This document shows positions 6,832-15,573 of a DNA stretch of 64,000 nt, piece by piece; within the stretch, counting starts at the first letter, position 1; every line of letters starts with the position of its first letter. The stretch is taken from assembly GCF_016428905.1 (NCBI RefSeq), contig NZ_JAELTQ010000009.1, positions 18,321-82,320 on the forward strand, read 5' to 3'. The translations under genes were made by a program, and so were the position numbers. The notes beneath the pieces are model-generated. The model was not told where the DNA came from. It saw only the letters and a list, made by a program, of their open reading frames with translations, and did not search any database. The stretch is from Dyella sp. ASV24. Lineage in GTDB: Bacteria; Pseudomonadota; Gammaproteobacteria; Xanthomonadales; Rhodanobacteraceae.

Positions 6832-8352
6832 ATGCAGACGTTCGATGTGGTGCGCTTGGTCCTGACCACCAGCTTAAAAAATCATGAGATCGCCCTGGCG
6901 GCCGGCGTCTCGAAGACGACCGTGAGCCGCTATCGCCAACTCGCCCGAGCGAAGGCCTTGGTCTGGGATGACGTGGCAACACTGGGGCCACAAGCACTCC
7001 ACGAACGATTGAACCGGCCGCGTTCGGGTGGCCGACGGAAAGAAACCCCGGACCTCTCGCTGATCCACGACCAGTTGCACGCCAAGGGCATGACGCTTCA
7101 ACTGCTGTGGGAAGACTACAAGCGGGAAAACCCTGACACGGCGTTGTCCTACTCGCACCTGGCGGCCCAGCTGCGGAGCTACCGCGACACATTGCCGACA
7201 GTGATGCGCCAGCACCACGCGCCCGGTGAGCGGGTATTCGTGGACTACTCGGGCCTGCGACCGCACTACCTCGATCCCACCGGCAAGAAGGTGCCGGTGG
7301 AGCTGTTCGTCGGCGTGTTGGGTGCCAGTTCGTTGATGTTCGCCCTGTGCACGGCCACGCAGCAGGTGCCCGACTTCCTCCGCGCCCACGTGGCGATGTT
7401 CGAGTATTTCGGCGGCCTGCCCCAAGTGTTGGTCCCGGACAACCTGAAATCAGCGGTGACCACCGCCGGCAAGACGCCGAAGATCCAGCGCGCCTACGCG
7501 GACCTGGCCCGGCACTACGGCCTGGCGGTGCTGCCGACACGCCCCTCGCGTCCACGCGACAAGGCCTCGGTGGAAACCGGAGTGAAATTCGCCCAGCAAC
7601 GCATCCTGGCCCGCTTGCGCCACCAGCACTTTTATTCGCTGGACGAACTCAACGCCGCTGTGGCGACCTTGCTGGATGAGGCCAATGATCGTCCCATGGT
7701 CAAGGACAGTCTCAGCCGGCGCCAACGCTTCGACCAGTTGGAACGCGCGGCGCTTCGTCCCTTGCCGCCGGAGCCCTATGTCTATGCGGATTGGATCGTC
7801 GTGCCGACGGTGCCCAAGGACTACCACATCCCAGTCAACGGACATTTCTATTCGGTGCCCCACACCCTGATCGGTGAGCGGGTGGAAGTTCGCGTGACCG
7901 AGGACACCGTGGAAGTGCGCCACCGACAGAAGACCGTGGCCCACCATCCCCGCAGCAACGTGGTGGGAGGACATACCACGTCCGCCGCGCACCAGCCCGA
8001 GGCCCATCGCGCCCAAGCCGGGCGCACGCCAGAAGGCATGGTCACCTGGGCCAAGGAGGTCGGCCCACACGTCCTTCGCTTCGTCCGGCACCAGCTCAAC
8101 CGTGCCCAACCCTTCCTGGGATTGCCGGCGTGCGATGTGTTGCGATCACTCGTGCGCAAACATGGCACGGCCGCCCTGGATCAGGCCGCCAAAGTCACGT
8201 TTGAACTGGGCTCACCGCGCATCACCACGTTGAAACGGGTGCTCGACAACCAGACCGCAGCGCAAGGCGCCCCGGCGTCCTCGGCTCCTCGAACCTCCTA
8301 TGCGCGCGGGGCCCGTTACCACGCTCAACAGACCGAGGACACGCCATGTTGA
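6832..8352 (+). CDS. istA: IS21-family transposase IstA
   Basis: 506 aa DDE transposase. An N-terminal HTH (LKNHEIALAAGVSKTTVSRYRQLA) comes first. The rve catalytic core starts near residue 120 with VFVDYSGL (first Asp), continues through QVLVPDNLKSAV (second Asp), and ends with RPSRPRDKASVETGVKF (Glu). A C-terminal beta domain (DWIVVPTVPKDYHIPVNGHFYSVP split across the core end) is typical of IstA. The ATG at 6832 follows GGAG by 6 bases. The 3' end overlaps istB by 7 bases. Confidence 0.93.
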   Translation: MQTFDVVRLVLTTSLKNHEIALAAGVSKTTVSRYRQLARAKALVWDDVATLGPQALHERLNRPRSGGRRKETPDLSLIHDQLHAKGMTLQLLWEDYKRENPDTALSYSHLAAQLRSYRDTLPTVMRQHHAPGERVFVDYSGLRPHYLDPTGKKVPVELFVGVLGASSLMFALCTATQQVPDFLRAHVAMFEYFGGLPQVLVPDNLKSAVTTAGKTPKIQRAYADLARHYGLAVLPTRPSRPRDKASVETGVKFAQQRILARLRHQHFYSLDELNAAVATLLDEANDRPMVKDSLSRRQRFDQLERAALRPLPPEPYVYADWIVVPTVPKDYHIPVNGHFYSVPHTLIGERVEVRVTEDTVEVRHRQKTVAHHPRSNVVGGHTTSAAHQPEAHRAQAGRTPEGMVTWAKEVGPHVLRFVRHQLNRAQPFLGLPACDVLRSLVRKHGTAALDQAAKVTFELGSPRITTLKRVLDNQTAAQGAPASSAPRTSYARGARYHAQQTEDTPC

Positions 8353-9068
8353 GCGATCAGCAGCGCGCCGTGGCGGCCCTCAAAGGCTTGAAGCTCGGCC
8401 CCATGGCCGCGTGCCTGGAACATTGGGCCGAGGATCCGGCCCACCTCAGCCGATCCCATGTCGATTGCATCCTGGCCCTGGTGGACGCTCAGACCCAGGC
8501 CACCGCAACGAAGCGCGCCAAGCGCTTCCTGGCCCAAGCGGATCTTCCGTTGACCATCACGCTGGCCGACATCCAGCCCAGCGCCGCGCGCGGGTTGCCC
8601 TCGCAGCTCTTAGCCAACCTAGCCACGGGCGATTGGATTCAGCGCGGGCACACCCTTTTGATCACTGGGGAGACCCAAGTTGGCAAAACCTACTTGGCGG
8701 CGGCCCTGGCACGGGAGGCCACCTTACAGCGGTGGTCGGTGTCCTACCGTCGCACGCCGGAACTCCTGGCCGAGTGCACCATGGAGAAAAAACGCGGCAC
8801 ATGGCTGGCATTTCTGAAACGACTGGGTCGGATGAAACTGCTGGTGCTGGACGACTTCGCCCTCGAACGCGCCGACAGCCAGCAAAGCCATGCCCTGCGG
8901 GAAATCCTGGACCTGCGCCGACGCCATGGCAGCGCGGTGCTGATTGCCTCACCGAATGCACCGGAAGACTGGGACGGGCTCTTTGACGACCCGACCGCCG
9001 CCGAGGCCATCTTTGGCCGAGTGCTCGAACGCTCCCAGCGCATTACCCTGGAACGGCCCACCCGCTAG
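8346..9068 (+). CDS. istB: IS21-family helper ATPase IstB
   Basis: 240 aa AAA+ ATPase of the DnaC/IstB type that loads the IstA transposase onto target DNA and gives target immunity. Walker A is GETQVGKT (about residues 106-113), Walker B is KLLVLDDFAL, and a sensor-like IASPNAPEDW follows. The N-terminal helical domain (LKGLKLGPMAACLEHW) fits the family. It starts inside the end of istA, giving translational coupling. The length is normal and no disruption is seen. Confidence 0.93.
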   Translation: MLSDQQRAVAALKGLKLGPMAACLEHWAEDPAHLSRSHVDCILALVDAQTQATATKRAKRFLAQADLPLTITLADIQPSAARGLPSQLLANLATGDWIQRGHTLLITGETQVGKTYLAAALAREATLQRWSVSYRRTPELLAECTMEKKRGTWLAFLKRLGRMKLLVLDDFALERADSQQSHALREILDLRRRHGSAVLIASPNAPEDWDGLFDDPTAAEAIFGRVLERSQRITLERPTR

Positions 9069-9160
9069 GCCTGGGCCGCTTCCGTTTCTCCAAGTCTGGA
9101 CAGGTTGACTGCCCAGTCTGGCCGAAGGTGGACCATTTCCAGCCCCTCCGTGCGAAGGCC

Positions 9161-9468
9161 CGAGGCCGCGCCCCGCTTGGCTTCGCGCAGGGTGCTCCTA
9201 GAACCATTCTGATGGTCAGGTTGTTGCAGACTGGCAATCAGCCAGTGCCCCAGTTACCAATAGTTACCCGGCTCCTAACCAGAGCACCGCCGGAGAGCAA
9301 AATGGCTCTCTGGTGCGGTTTGATGGGTAGGCAACAAGGCTGTTGCAGACTGAGCAGCAAGGCAGATCAGAATATCCATCTGGAAAATCTTCAACAGGTC
9401 GAGCCCCGGTCTGAGACAGACTGGTCACCATTATTGAATGGGCTGGCCGTTGGTCATCCATATGCGGG
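9161..9468. other. Gene-free spacer with a hairpin and short direct repeats
   Basis: No convincing gene. GTTGCAGACTG occurs twice (near 9224 and 9343), with further AGTCTGG/CAGACTG copies nearby. A hairpin pairs ACCGC (9286-9290) with GCGGT (9315-9319) around GAGAGC/GCTCTC. The region lies between the IS21 right end and the 3' end of the TIR-like gene, and may be debris from earlier insertions. Confidence 0.35.
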
Positions 9469-10317
9469 CTAACGTCGTTGACGAAGCGTCGTCAGGCGAC
9501 CAGCAACGTCTGCGGCCAGCCTTCCAAGCCCTTCTCCATTCGCAAGGTATTTGATGTAACGGATCCCCTGGACATCAAAGGGCACGTCCTGCGCGGACTG
9601 GGTAACGATGATGACGTCTTTGCCCAATGTGTGGGCCATGCCCATTTCATAAAACACGTTGGCATTACGGCCAGTGAGATCACATATCACTACGCTGGCC
9701 TCGGAAACCAAGTCAACGATGTCCTGAATGATGTGGTCGTTTGACCAGATGTCATCGGCACGCTTGCAGTGCATCCCAGTGTCTGCGGCAGCCTTTTGCA
9801 ACGCTCCATACACAGCATTGAACTCAGCGGCAAACGGCATCATCACGGCGATCAAAGACGCATCCACGGCACCATCGCCGATCCGGAATACTCTTGGCTG
9901 GGGGCGAGCAACCAGCTGCGACCGATACAGGACTTCGAAAAGGTCTGCCTCCTTAATCGCCCAGTGGGTGCGGCTAAATTCGAACTGACCAATCCCCAGA
10001 TCCCGGGCCAGATCTTCCAAAGTGCTATTTGGAATGGCTGGGATGTGCGGATCGAACATGTATTCCAATTGATAGTCGGCCCGGCCTTGACGACTGACAC
10101 GAAGCAGACGTCCGACCCTAGCCGGGTCTTGTCCACCGTCATACCTGGTTTCGCTGGCGAAGAGTGCCGGAATGCGGGTCACGGCATCCAAATCCAGATT
10201 GCCTCCCGGGCAGAACTGGGCGGTAACAGTGTCGGCGGTGTGTTCGAGAACGCGACTGGCGCCGAAAGTATCCCGGTTTGCCGCCCAGCCACCGCCCGAC
10301 ATCAAGAGATTAAACAC
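9469..10317 (-). CDS. TIR/2-deoxyribosyltransferase-like protein, candidate defence effector
   Basis: 282 aa, two parts. Residues 1-145 are an unrecognised domain. Residues 150-282 form a Rossmann-like nucleotide-processing domain: IAVMMPFAAEFNAVY (156-170), RADDI, then VVICDLTGRNANVFYEMGMAH (about 209-229) with a probable catalytic Glu224, and DVPFDVQGIRYIKY. This signature belongs to the TIR-like/nucleoside 2-deoxyribosyltransferase group, which includes NAD-cleaving immune effectors. The start is GTG at 10317 with a strong AGGGAGGG site; an ATG five codons in is an alternative. It is divergent from the SMC-like ATPase, 173 bases away. That context suggests a two-gene defence module, which is inference. 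Confidence 0.7.
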   Translation of the reverse strand: MFNLLMSGGGWAANRDTFGASRVLEHTADTVTAQFCPGGNLDLDAVTRIPALFASETRYDGGQDPARVGRLLRVSRQGRADYQLEYMFDPHIPAIPNSTLEDLARDLGIGQFEFSRTHWAIKEADLFEVLYRSQLVARPQPRVFRIGDGAVDASLIAVMMPFAAEFNAVYGALQKAAADTGMHCKRADDIWSNDHIIQDIVDLVSEASVVICDLTGRNANVFYEMGMAHTLGKDVIIVTQSAQDVPFDVQGIRYIKYLANGEGLGRLAADVAGRLTTLRQRR

Positions 10318-10490
10318 GCCCCTACCCTCCCTGATTGAAGGTCAAAGTTTATGGCATAGGCAGGGTGACTGAGCAGCCACCACCCGCTCGGCCACCATGA
10401 TGGAAGTGGTGAGACAAGCTGGAATGCATTCACCTATCTCATGACCAGTGAGGATGCCTTACCCTTGGCTCACAGGAATAGGGGGCCAAG

Positions 10491-13059
10491 ATGGCACTGA
10501 ACAGCGACTTCGCACGGTTCAAGCAATGGCTGCGCGCCCGCCAGCCTTCTGAAGCCGTGCTCAAAATTTGTGCGGTCATTGAAGCCAACCTGGCCCGGAT
10601 TGCTGAGACCACCCACGCTGGTGGCCAACGCTCACGTCTCCTGGTTCCCCTGCTCCGTGCGGGCATGGACCAGGCGCTGCCCGCCGACCAAGCCGCCGCT
10701 CACGTCGAAGCCGAGATTGCCTGGGATCGTTTGGCCAGTCTTGAAGTGGGCCCCTTCCGAGGTTTCCGGCGCAAAGAAACCTTTGACTTAGGTTTCCCTA
10801 CCGTCCTCATCCTTGGGGGCAACGGGACAGGCAAGAGCAGCCTGTGTGAGGCCATGGAACTGGCCCTCCTGGGCCGCATCGAGGAGGCGGACGAGCGCGG
10901 CTTGGCAGCTCGGAATTACCTCAGCAATGCCCATGAGGGCGGTTACGAACAGCCCGTGCTTCGGGGACGGGTAAAGGGTGCACCGACACCGATTGCACCC
11001 GACGAAGAGTTTTACCGTTTCATCATCGTTGAACGTAACCGGATCGAGGGGTTTGCCCGCATCGGTGCCCGTCGCCCCGCCGAAGCCACCAAGATGCTGG
11101 CAGCCTTGTTCGGCCTCACCGCCTTCAACGACTTCGTCAGCGGGTTCGCCGCGACCCTGACCCAACTGAACTTCGCCCTTCCCAAGGCCGAGGCTTTGGC
11201 ATTGCGCCGCGCCGCCACCCAGGCGGATCAAGCCAAGGTGGCCTCGATCGCCGTGGCCCATGCCCAGTTCGACCGAGAGAGAACCGAGGTCGCTGAGAGG
11301 TTCGAGGCCGGCCTGAGTTACGCCAACCTCAAAGCAAGAATCGGCACGAAGGCTGCTCCTGGTCGTCTCCAAGAAATCCACGCCCTTTTGGCGACCCCAC
11401 TGCCTGCACCCACAGGGGCCCGGGCTGCCAACCTGGTCACGCTCCGGAGAAACGCACGTGACCTGGGACGGCAGCTCAGCCAGGTGCGGGCGGCGCTCGA
11501 AGCTCGAAGCCCGAAGCCGCGAGGTGTCCTTCCGAGGCCTCTATCAGGCCGTGACCGCACTTGAAGCAACCCATGCTGATCGGTGCCCGGCCTGCGAAAC
11601 TCCGTTGGACCAGGTGGTCACCAATCCTTTCCGCCGAGCCACCGATGGCCTCCAAGCGTTGCGGGAGCTTGCCCGACTGGAAGGTGAGGCCTCGGATCTC
11701 GAACGCCGATCCACTCGAAGCCAGGATGGTCTTGAAGAAGCCCTCCGCCAAGCCATACAACACACCAGCCGGCTGGGTGAAGAACAGCGATTGGCCGCGT
11801 TGGATCATCCTTTAAGTGCCTATGGCTCGAACGAATGGCACCAGGTTTTGGCGGCCGCCCGGCTGTTGGAACAACAAGACGCGAATTTGGTGACCGAACA
11901 GGCCCGACGCGATGAGTTGGCCGCCGAAGCAGAAAAACTGCAAGGCGCTCGGACCGAACTGGCCGGCATCCAAGGGAGGCAAAACCAGTTTGATGCAGAC
12001 GTGACGGCAGCACGTGACCGGTTGGCCGCGTTCGAGCAAGAGAATGCCGGGCTCCTGGAGGAGGTCGCGACGGAAGCTGCCGAGCACCAGGTCCAAGTTC
12101 AAATCCGGGATGCCTATGCGGGCTTTCTGGAAGAACTAAAAGGTTATCGGGATGGTCTGCCCGAACAACTTTTGGCGGATCTCAACGACATCACGCTGGA
12201 CCTCTACAACTGGTTCAACGCCGGAGATCACCCCAGTGACCTGTTCCAAGAACTGCGGCTACCGCTCCGCGGCGGCGATCCCATACAAGTCAAATTCCGT
12301 GGGGCGCCTGACCACTGGCGCGATGCGCTGGCCATCCTGAGTGAAGGGCATGTGCGATGCCTTGGTCTCGCCATTCTCTTGGCAAAAAACATCAAGCTCG
12401 GGCTGCCCACATTGTTGCTGGACGATGCGGTCAACGCGATTGATCACGACCACCGGGAAGGCATCCGCACCACGTTGTTCACCCACCCAGAATTGGTGAA
12501 GAAGCAACTCATCATCACCTGCCACAGCCCCGAGTTCATCAAGGACATCCACAACGTCTATGCACCCAAGGCCCCTCTCTACGTCCTTCGGCATCACAAC
12601 GGTGATCACCACCCTCAGGTCAGTGGGGGCAACACGCGCAATTACATCGAGCAGGCCCAAGGCTGCTTCGCTGAAAACGACCTTCGTGGAGCCCTTTCCC
12701 ATTCCCGCCAAGCGCTTGAAGGGCAGATCAATCGAATGTGGAAGAAATTGGGCAGCGAGGCCCCAGATCTTGCCCGCTTTACTCTGCCATTGCGGGGGCC
12801 AGAAGCACCGCCAGACGCACGAAACGTGGCCGACGTTTTGCTCAGCACCATCACGAAAGCCCTGGCTGCCGGCACACTCAAAGAACCATGGAACGGTCGG
12901 CGTGACCAACTCGATGCCATCTTGAAAGCCAAGGTCAACTCACGTGCTTGGCTGTCTCTCAACAAGGGCACCCACGAGGAAGAAGACCGGGAAGATTTCG
13001 AGGCACCCACCGTGCGCCGGATCGTTGAAGCCTTGATCGCGATAGACCAATCTTTCTGA
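10491..13059 (+). pseudogene. SMC/Rad50-like ATPase with zinc hook, frameshifted
   Basis: Two overlapping frames (10491-11564 and 11458-13059) give one 855-aa protein if a base is removed from the CCC at 11510-11512. The N-half has Walker A GGNGTGKSS (residues 109-117). The C-half has a CPAC zinc-hook motif in the coiled-coil centre, the ABC signature LSEGHVRCLGLA, Walker B LPTLLLDD, a D-loop NAID, and switch His in TCHS. The layout matches Rad50/RloC-type ATPases. The last 130 residues are helical and end with RAWLSLNKGTHEEED, which resembles HEPN-like or RloC-type effector tails but is unproven. GGGGG lies 6 bases before the ATG. As read, no full-length ATPase is made; a sequencing error or recoding remains possible. 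Confidence 0.75.
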
Positions 13060-13098
13060 TGACGCCCGTAGCTGGAATGACTGGTTGTCACTGGCATT

Positions 13099-14793
13099 TC
13101 ATGGATGGCGCACAACCCGAGGTCGCAGTGAAAGAGACACATCGGGAGGTGAAATCTTCTCGACGTGGGGGATGGACGGCCCACCACTTGTTGGCATGGT
13201 GTTGCCGACCAGCACCTTTTCTTCCTCGTTGACCACAGACATCAACGTGGCAGCCAAGATTTGGCTTTCCGAGTGGACCTGTCCAAAGGCGTCAGCCATT
13301 TGGTTTTCTTTACCCTCTTTTTGTTGCTTCAATGCCACGGCTTCCTGATCAAAGGCTTCCAGATACTCCTGGTGCCGTTGGCGTGATCCTTTGATTTCCT
13401 GCACGCGCCGATCCAGCGCCGCAGCCTCTTGATGCAACACCCGCCATTCCACCGGTTTGCCGTCCTCGCTCCCCGCCGCTTTCGCGGCCCACATTTTCAA
13501 TGGATGGGCCGCCTCCCATTGATCCAATCGCTGCCGCGCCTTTGTCCGGCGGGCACGGGCTCGGTCCAGCTGGAAATCGTTATCGAGTTTGGCTGCCATT
13601 CGTCGCCCCCAGTCCTCTTCATGGATCCGGAGCCGGTCCGCCAATTCAGACAGGAACCCGAGAAGCCGCCCGATGACTTGCACCAACCGGGCCACCTTGA
13701 TCAGCACCCGGTGGGCTTCCAAGGTTTCCGGGATCGGAGCCACGGCCCGGAACCGCATGAGCAACGACCCCGGCGCATCGTCTGGAAGGGCCGGCCATGG
13801 CTGTTCGGGGGCCCGAGGTTCCGGCTCGACGGCCAAAGCCTCCGGCGCTGCCTTGTTGTCTGGTGAAGGTGCCGGCTTTGCCGCCGGCGGCAAAGTGGTC
13901 GTCGCAAGTTCGGCATTCGGAACCTGTGCGCTGTTTGCCTCCCGGACCACATCTGCTTGCGCGCGTGCCTGCTGCTCTGCCAAGACCACGGCCTGAGTGG
14001 CTTCATAAAGACGGGACGGCAAGATGATGTCGCCACGCAAGGCATCGCCCATTCTGGTGAAGAAGCCCTTGCGCTCCATCGCGACGACCGCCGCACCCAG
14101 TTTTGGTTGTGGGGTGGTATCTATGCCGATCCGCTTGTAACTGCGGTGGTCGTAGTCCGAGACCAAACCCGCTTCCTGGGTGAACTGATTTGCCAACATC
14201 GCCCAGTGTGCGTTGAGTTGGTCAACGAACGCACTGCCCTCACGCTTACTGGCCAACAGAACAAGCTTGGGCCCAAAGGCCCATTCGGAGGTGCCGTCCT
14301 CGCCCTCCATTTGTTCCAGCGATCGCGTTGGGAAATACAAATGAGCATGCGCCCCGATCTTTTCCGGAGGCTTGGCTTCGCCGATGGCATCCACCGCGTT
14401 GTCCCGGTGCACACCAATCGAGACCGGCACGCTGAGCCGGTCCACGATGTAGTGGGCCATGGCTTCGGCCATGTCACCGGCTGCGGTGTCCGAAAGTCCC
14501 AAAGGGATCGGAATGCGGTAGTCCCTGGCAACCGCAGCGTCCTTTCTCTTTTCCGCCGTTTCTGCCCGCGACCAGAGTTCGTGCGGATCCGAGGCCCACG
14601 CCGGTGCACCCGGCGGCGCCAGGGTCAACGCGCGGATGATTTCCTCACCCACTTGGCGTTTTCGATAGTCATGCCAAATTCCGGTGCGCGCGTCGTAGAG
14701 CCGCAAGCCTAAGCGGTAGGCCACGCCCGCAATCGCGGAGTGGCTTTTCCTTCGACTGTGAACTTGGAGGTGGGGGCGAGCATGTGGAACCAT
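13099..14793 (-). CDS. MobA/MobL-family relaxase
   Basis: 564 aa MOBQ-type relaxase. In this family it nicks one strand at oriT through an N-terminal tyrosine and pilots it into the recipient. The relaxase domain spans about residues 1-240: HSRRKSHSAIAGVAYRLG, ELWSRAETAEKRKDA-AVARDYRIPIP, and the metal-binding HAH of GAHAHLYFPTR. Tyr residues near 26 and 33 are candidates for the nicking residue. The C-terminal half is Ala/Pro-rich and then a long basic coiled coil. An AAGGATGAGGA site precedes the ATG. It converges with the SMC-like ATPase, with 39 bases between stops. No coupling protein or secretion genes are present. Confidence 0.88.
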   Translation of the reverse strand: MVPHARPHLQVHSRRKSHSAIAGVAYRLGLRLYDARTGIWHDYRKRQVGEEIIRALTLAPPGAPAWASDPHELWSRAETAEKRKDAAVARDYRIPIPLGLSDTAAGDMAEAMAHYIVDRLSVPVSIGVHRDNAVDAIGEAKPPEKIGAHAHLYFPTRSLEQMEGEDGTSEWAFGPKLVLLASKREGSAFVDQLNAHWAMLANQFTQEAGLVSDYDHRSYKRIGIDTTPQPKLGAAVVAMERKGFFTRMGDALRGDIILPSRLYEATQAVVLAEQQARAQADVVREANSAQVPNAELATTTLPPAAKPAPSPDNKAAPEALAVEPEPRAPEQPWPALPDDAPGSLLMRFRAVAPIPETLEAHRVLIKVARLVQVIGRLLGFLSELADRLRIHEEDWGRRMAAKLDNDFQLDRARARRTKARQRLDQWEAAHPLKMWAAKAAGSEDGKPVEWRVLHQEAAALDRRVQEIKGSRQRHQEYLEAFDQEAVALKQQKEGKENQMADAFGQVHSESQILAATLMSVVNEEEKVLVGNTMPTSGGPSIPHVEKISPPDVSLSLRPRVVRHP

Positions 14794-15166
14794 TCCTCAT
14801 CCTTGTGGCATCAACCACGCCCCCGGCCGAGGCGTGGCCTGTGGTCATCCATGACCGGGAAAACACGCAGCGGCTGCCGACCTCCTGTGTCTGCTCGCCC
14901 CACGCAACCATCCAAGCAGATAGCCAAACGCCGTCAAGGCTGCGGCGAACACCTATCCATGCATTTTGAGATGGACATCAAGTTATGGATGCTTGACCGC
15001 TTTGGCGTTGCTCTTAGGTTAGGAGGTAACGCGTAGGCGTTGCCTCTGCTCTGAGCGGCGTATTGGCACAATACCTAGACGCGCCATCGCTGCCCTTCGC
15101 CCCGGCTTGCGCTCTCTAATTTTTTTGCTAGATCAATAGCAACCCAAACTCTGTTGTGAGATCACT
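14794..15166. other. Gene-free region upstream of the relaxase, possible oriT
   Basis: No gene is supported. Just upstream of the relaxase start is a perfect inverted repeat GGTCAT-CC-ATGACC (14843-14856), followed by GGGAAAACACGC. Mobilisation genes usually lie next to their transfer origin, so this is the best place for oriT, but I see no match to a known nic sequence. Further right, TTAGGAGGTAACGCG (about 15018) resembles a ribosome-binding site with no reading frame behind it. Confidence 0.3.
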
Positions 15167-15298
15167 ATGCGCAAGAGGCACAAAAAATCAGTTGTAGCAA
15201 AACTGACCTCGACGATGACGGCGGATGACTACCAAGCGATCATCTTCATGATTATGGGGTTAGTTCTAGCTACCCACTGGATTATATTTTTGAAATGA
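15167..15298 (+). CDS. Possible 43-residue membrane protein
   Basis: A short open frame beginning MRKRHKKSVVAKLTSTMTAD, followed by one hydrophobic helix (AIIFMIMGLVLATHWIIFL) and a final Lys. A basic N-terminus followed by a single helix is typical of real small membrane proteins. A weak GTGAG site lies about 6 bases upstream. The local sequence is AT-richer than the flanking genes. Its 3' end overlaps the next leftward gene tail to tail by 33 bases. Evidence is limited to composition and topology. Confidence 0.4.
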   Translation: MRKRHKKSVVAKLTSTMTADDYQAIIFMIMGLVLATHWIIFLK

Positions 15299-15511
15299 AG
15301 GGTCCGTGCTCTGCCCCGTGTCATTGAGGGTGCGAACAATGCTGTATCCGCCAACGGCCAACACTACGACGATCACAACAAGGGCACCGATCTTCACTGC
15401 TTTATTCTTCGCCTTAAAGAAGCTAACAACACATCCAGCAACGACCAGAAGGCCGATTGTGTAGAAAATATCACCTTCAAAAATCTTGAAAATCTTAATG
15501 ATTTCGCTCAT
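15266..15511 (-). CDS. Hypothetical small membrane protein
   Basis: 81 aa with two hydrophobic segments (about residues 15-33 and 42-61) separated by a basic loop (FKAKNKAVK), then a polar tail. I use the ATG at 15511, which follows AGGGGA by 6 bases; a TTG two codons upstream is also in frame. It lies between the integrase and the relaxase, where islands often carry small membrane proteins. No family was recognised. Confidence 0.6.
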   Translation of the reverse strand: MSEIIKIFKIFEGDIFYTIGLLVVAGCVVSFFKAKNKAVKIGALVVIVVVLAVGGYSIVRTLNDTGQSTDPSFQKYNPVGS

Positions 15512-15573
15512 TCCCAATCCCCTAGCAGTAATACAAAGTCAGCCACCCCGTAAACAACACTTTTAGGCAAGGT

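Larger units (their letters stand above)
6763..9160 (+). mobile_element. IS21-family insertion sequence (approximate ends)
   Basis: Two overlapping genes, istA and istB, in the order and size typical of IS21 elements (about 2.4 kb). The ends are tentative: TGATCTTCGCAC at 6763-6774 and its partly matching inverted counterpart GTGCGAAGGCC at 9150-9160 share the core CTTCGCAC. I could not identify a target duplication. Both genes are intact, so the element may be active. Confidence 0.7.

Noticed and set aside
6164..7555. Long minus-strand open frame (463 codons) opposite the lipoprotein cluster and istA
   Set aside because: Arg/Ser/Pro-rich composition typical of a shadow of a GC-rich gene. 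It crosses a terminator and the IS end and has no domain features.
123..13059. Septu-type system made of the HNH nuclease and the SMC-like ATPase
   Set aside because: The genes are 10 kb apart, on opposite sides of the island boundary, and PtuA/PtuB are normally adjacent.
11458..13059. Independent gene for the C-terminal half of the ATPase with its own ATG at 11458
   Set aside because: The first 15 or so codons of that frame are out of phase with the coding signal of the N-terminal half, and no ribosome-binding site precedes it. A single frameshifted gene explains the motifs better.
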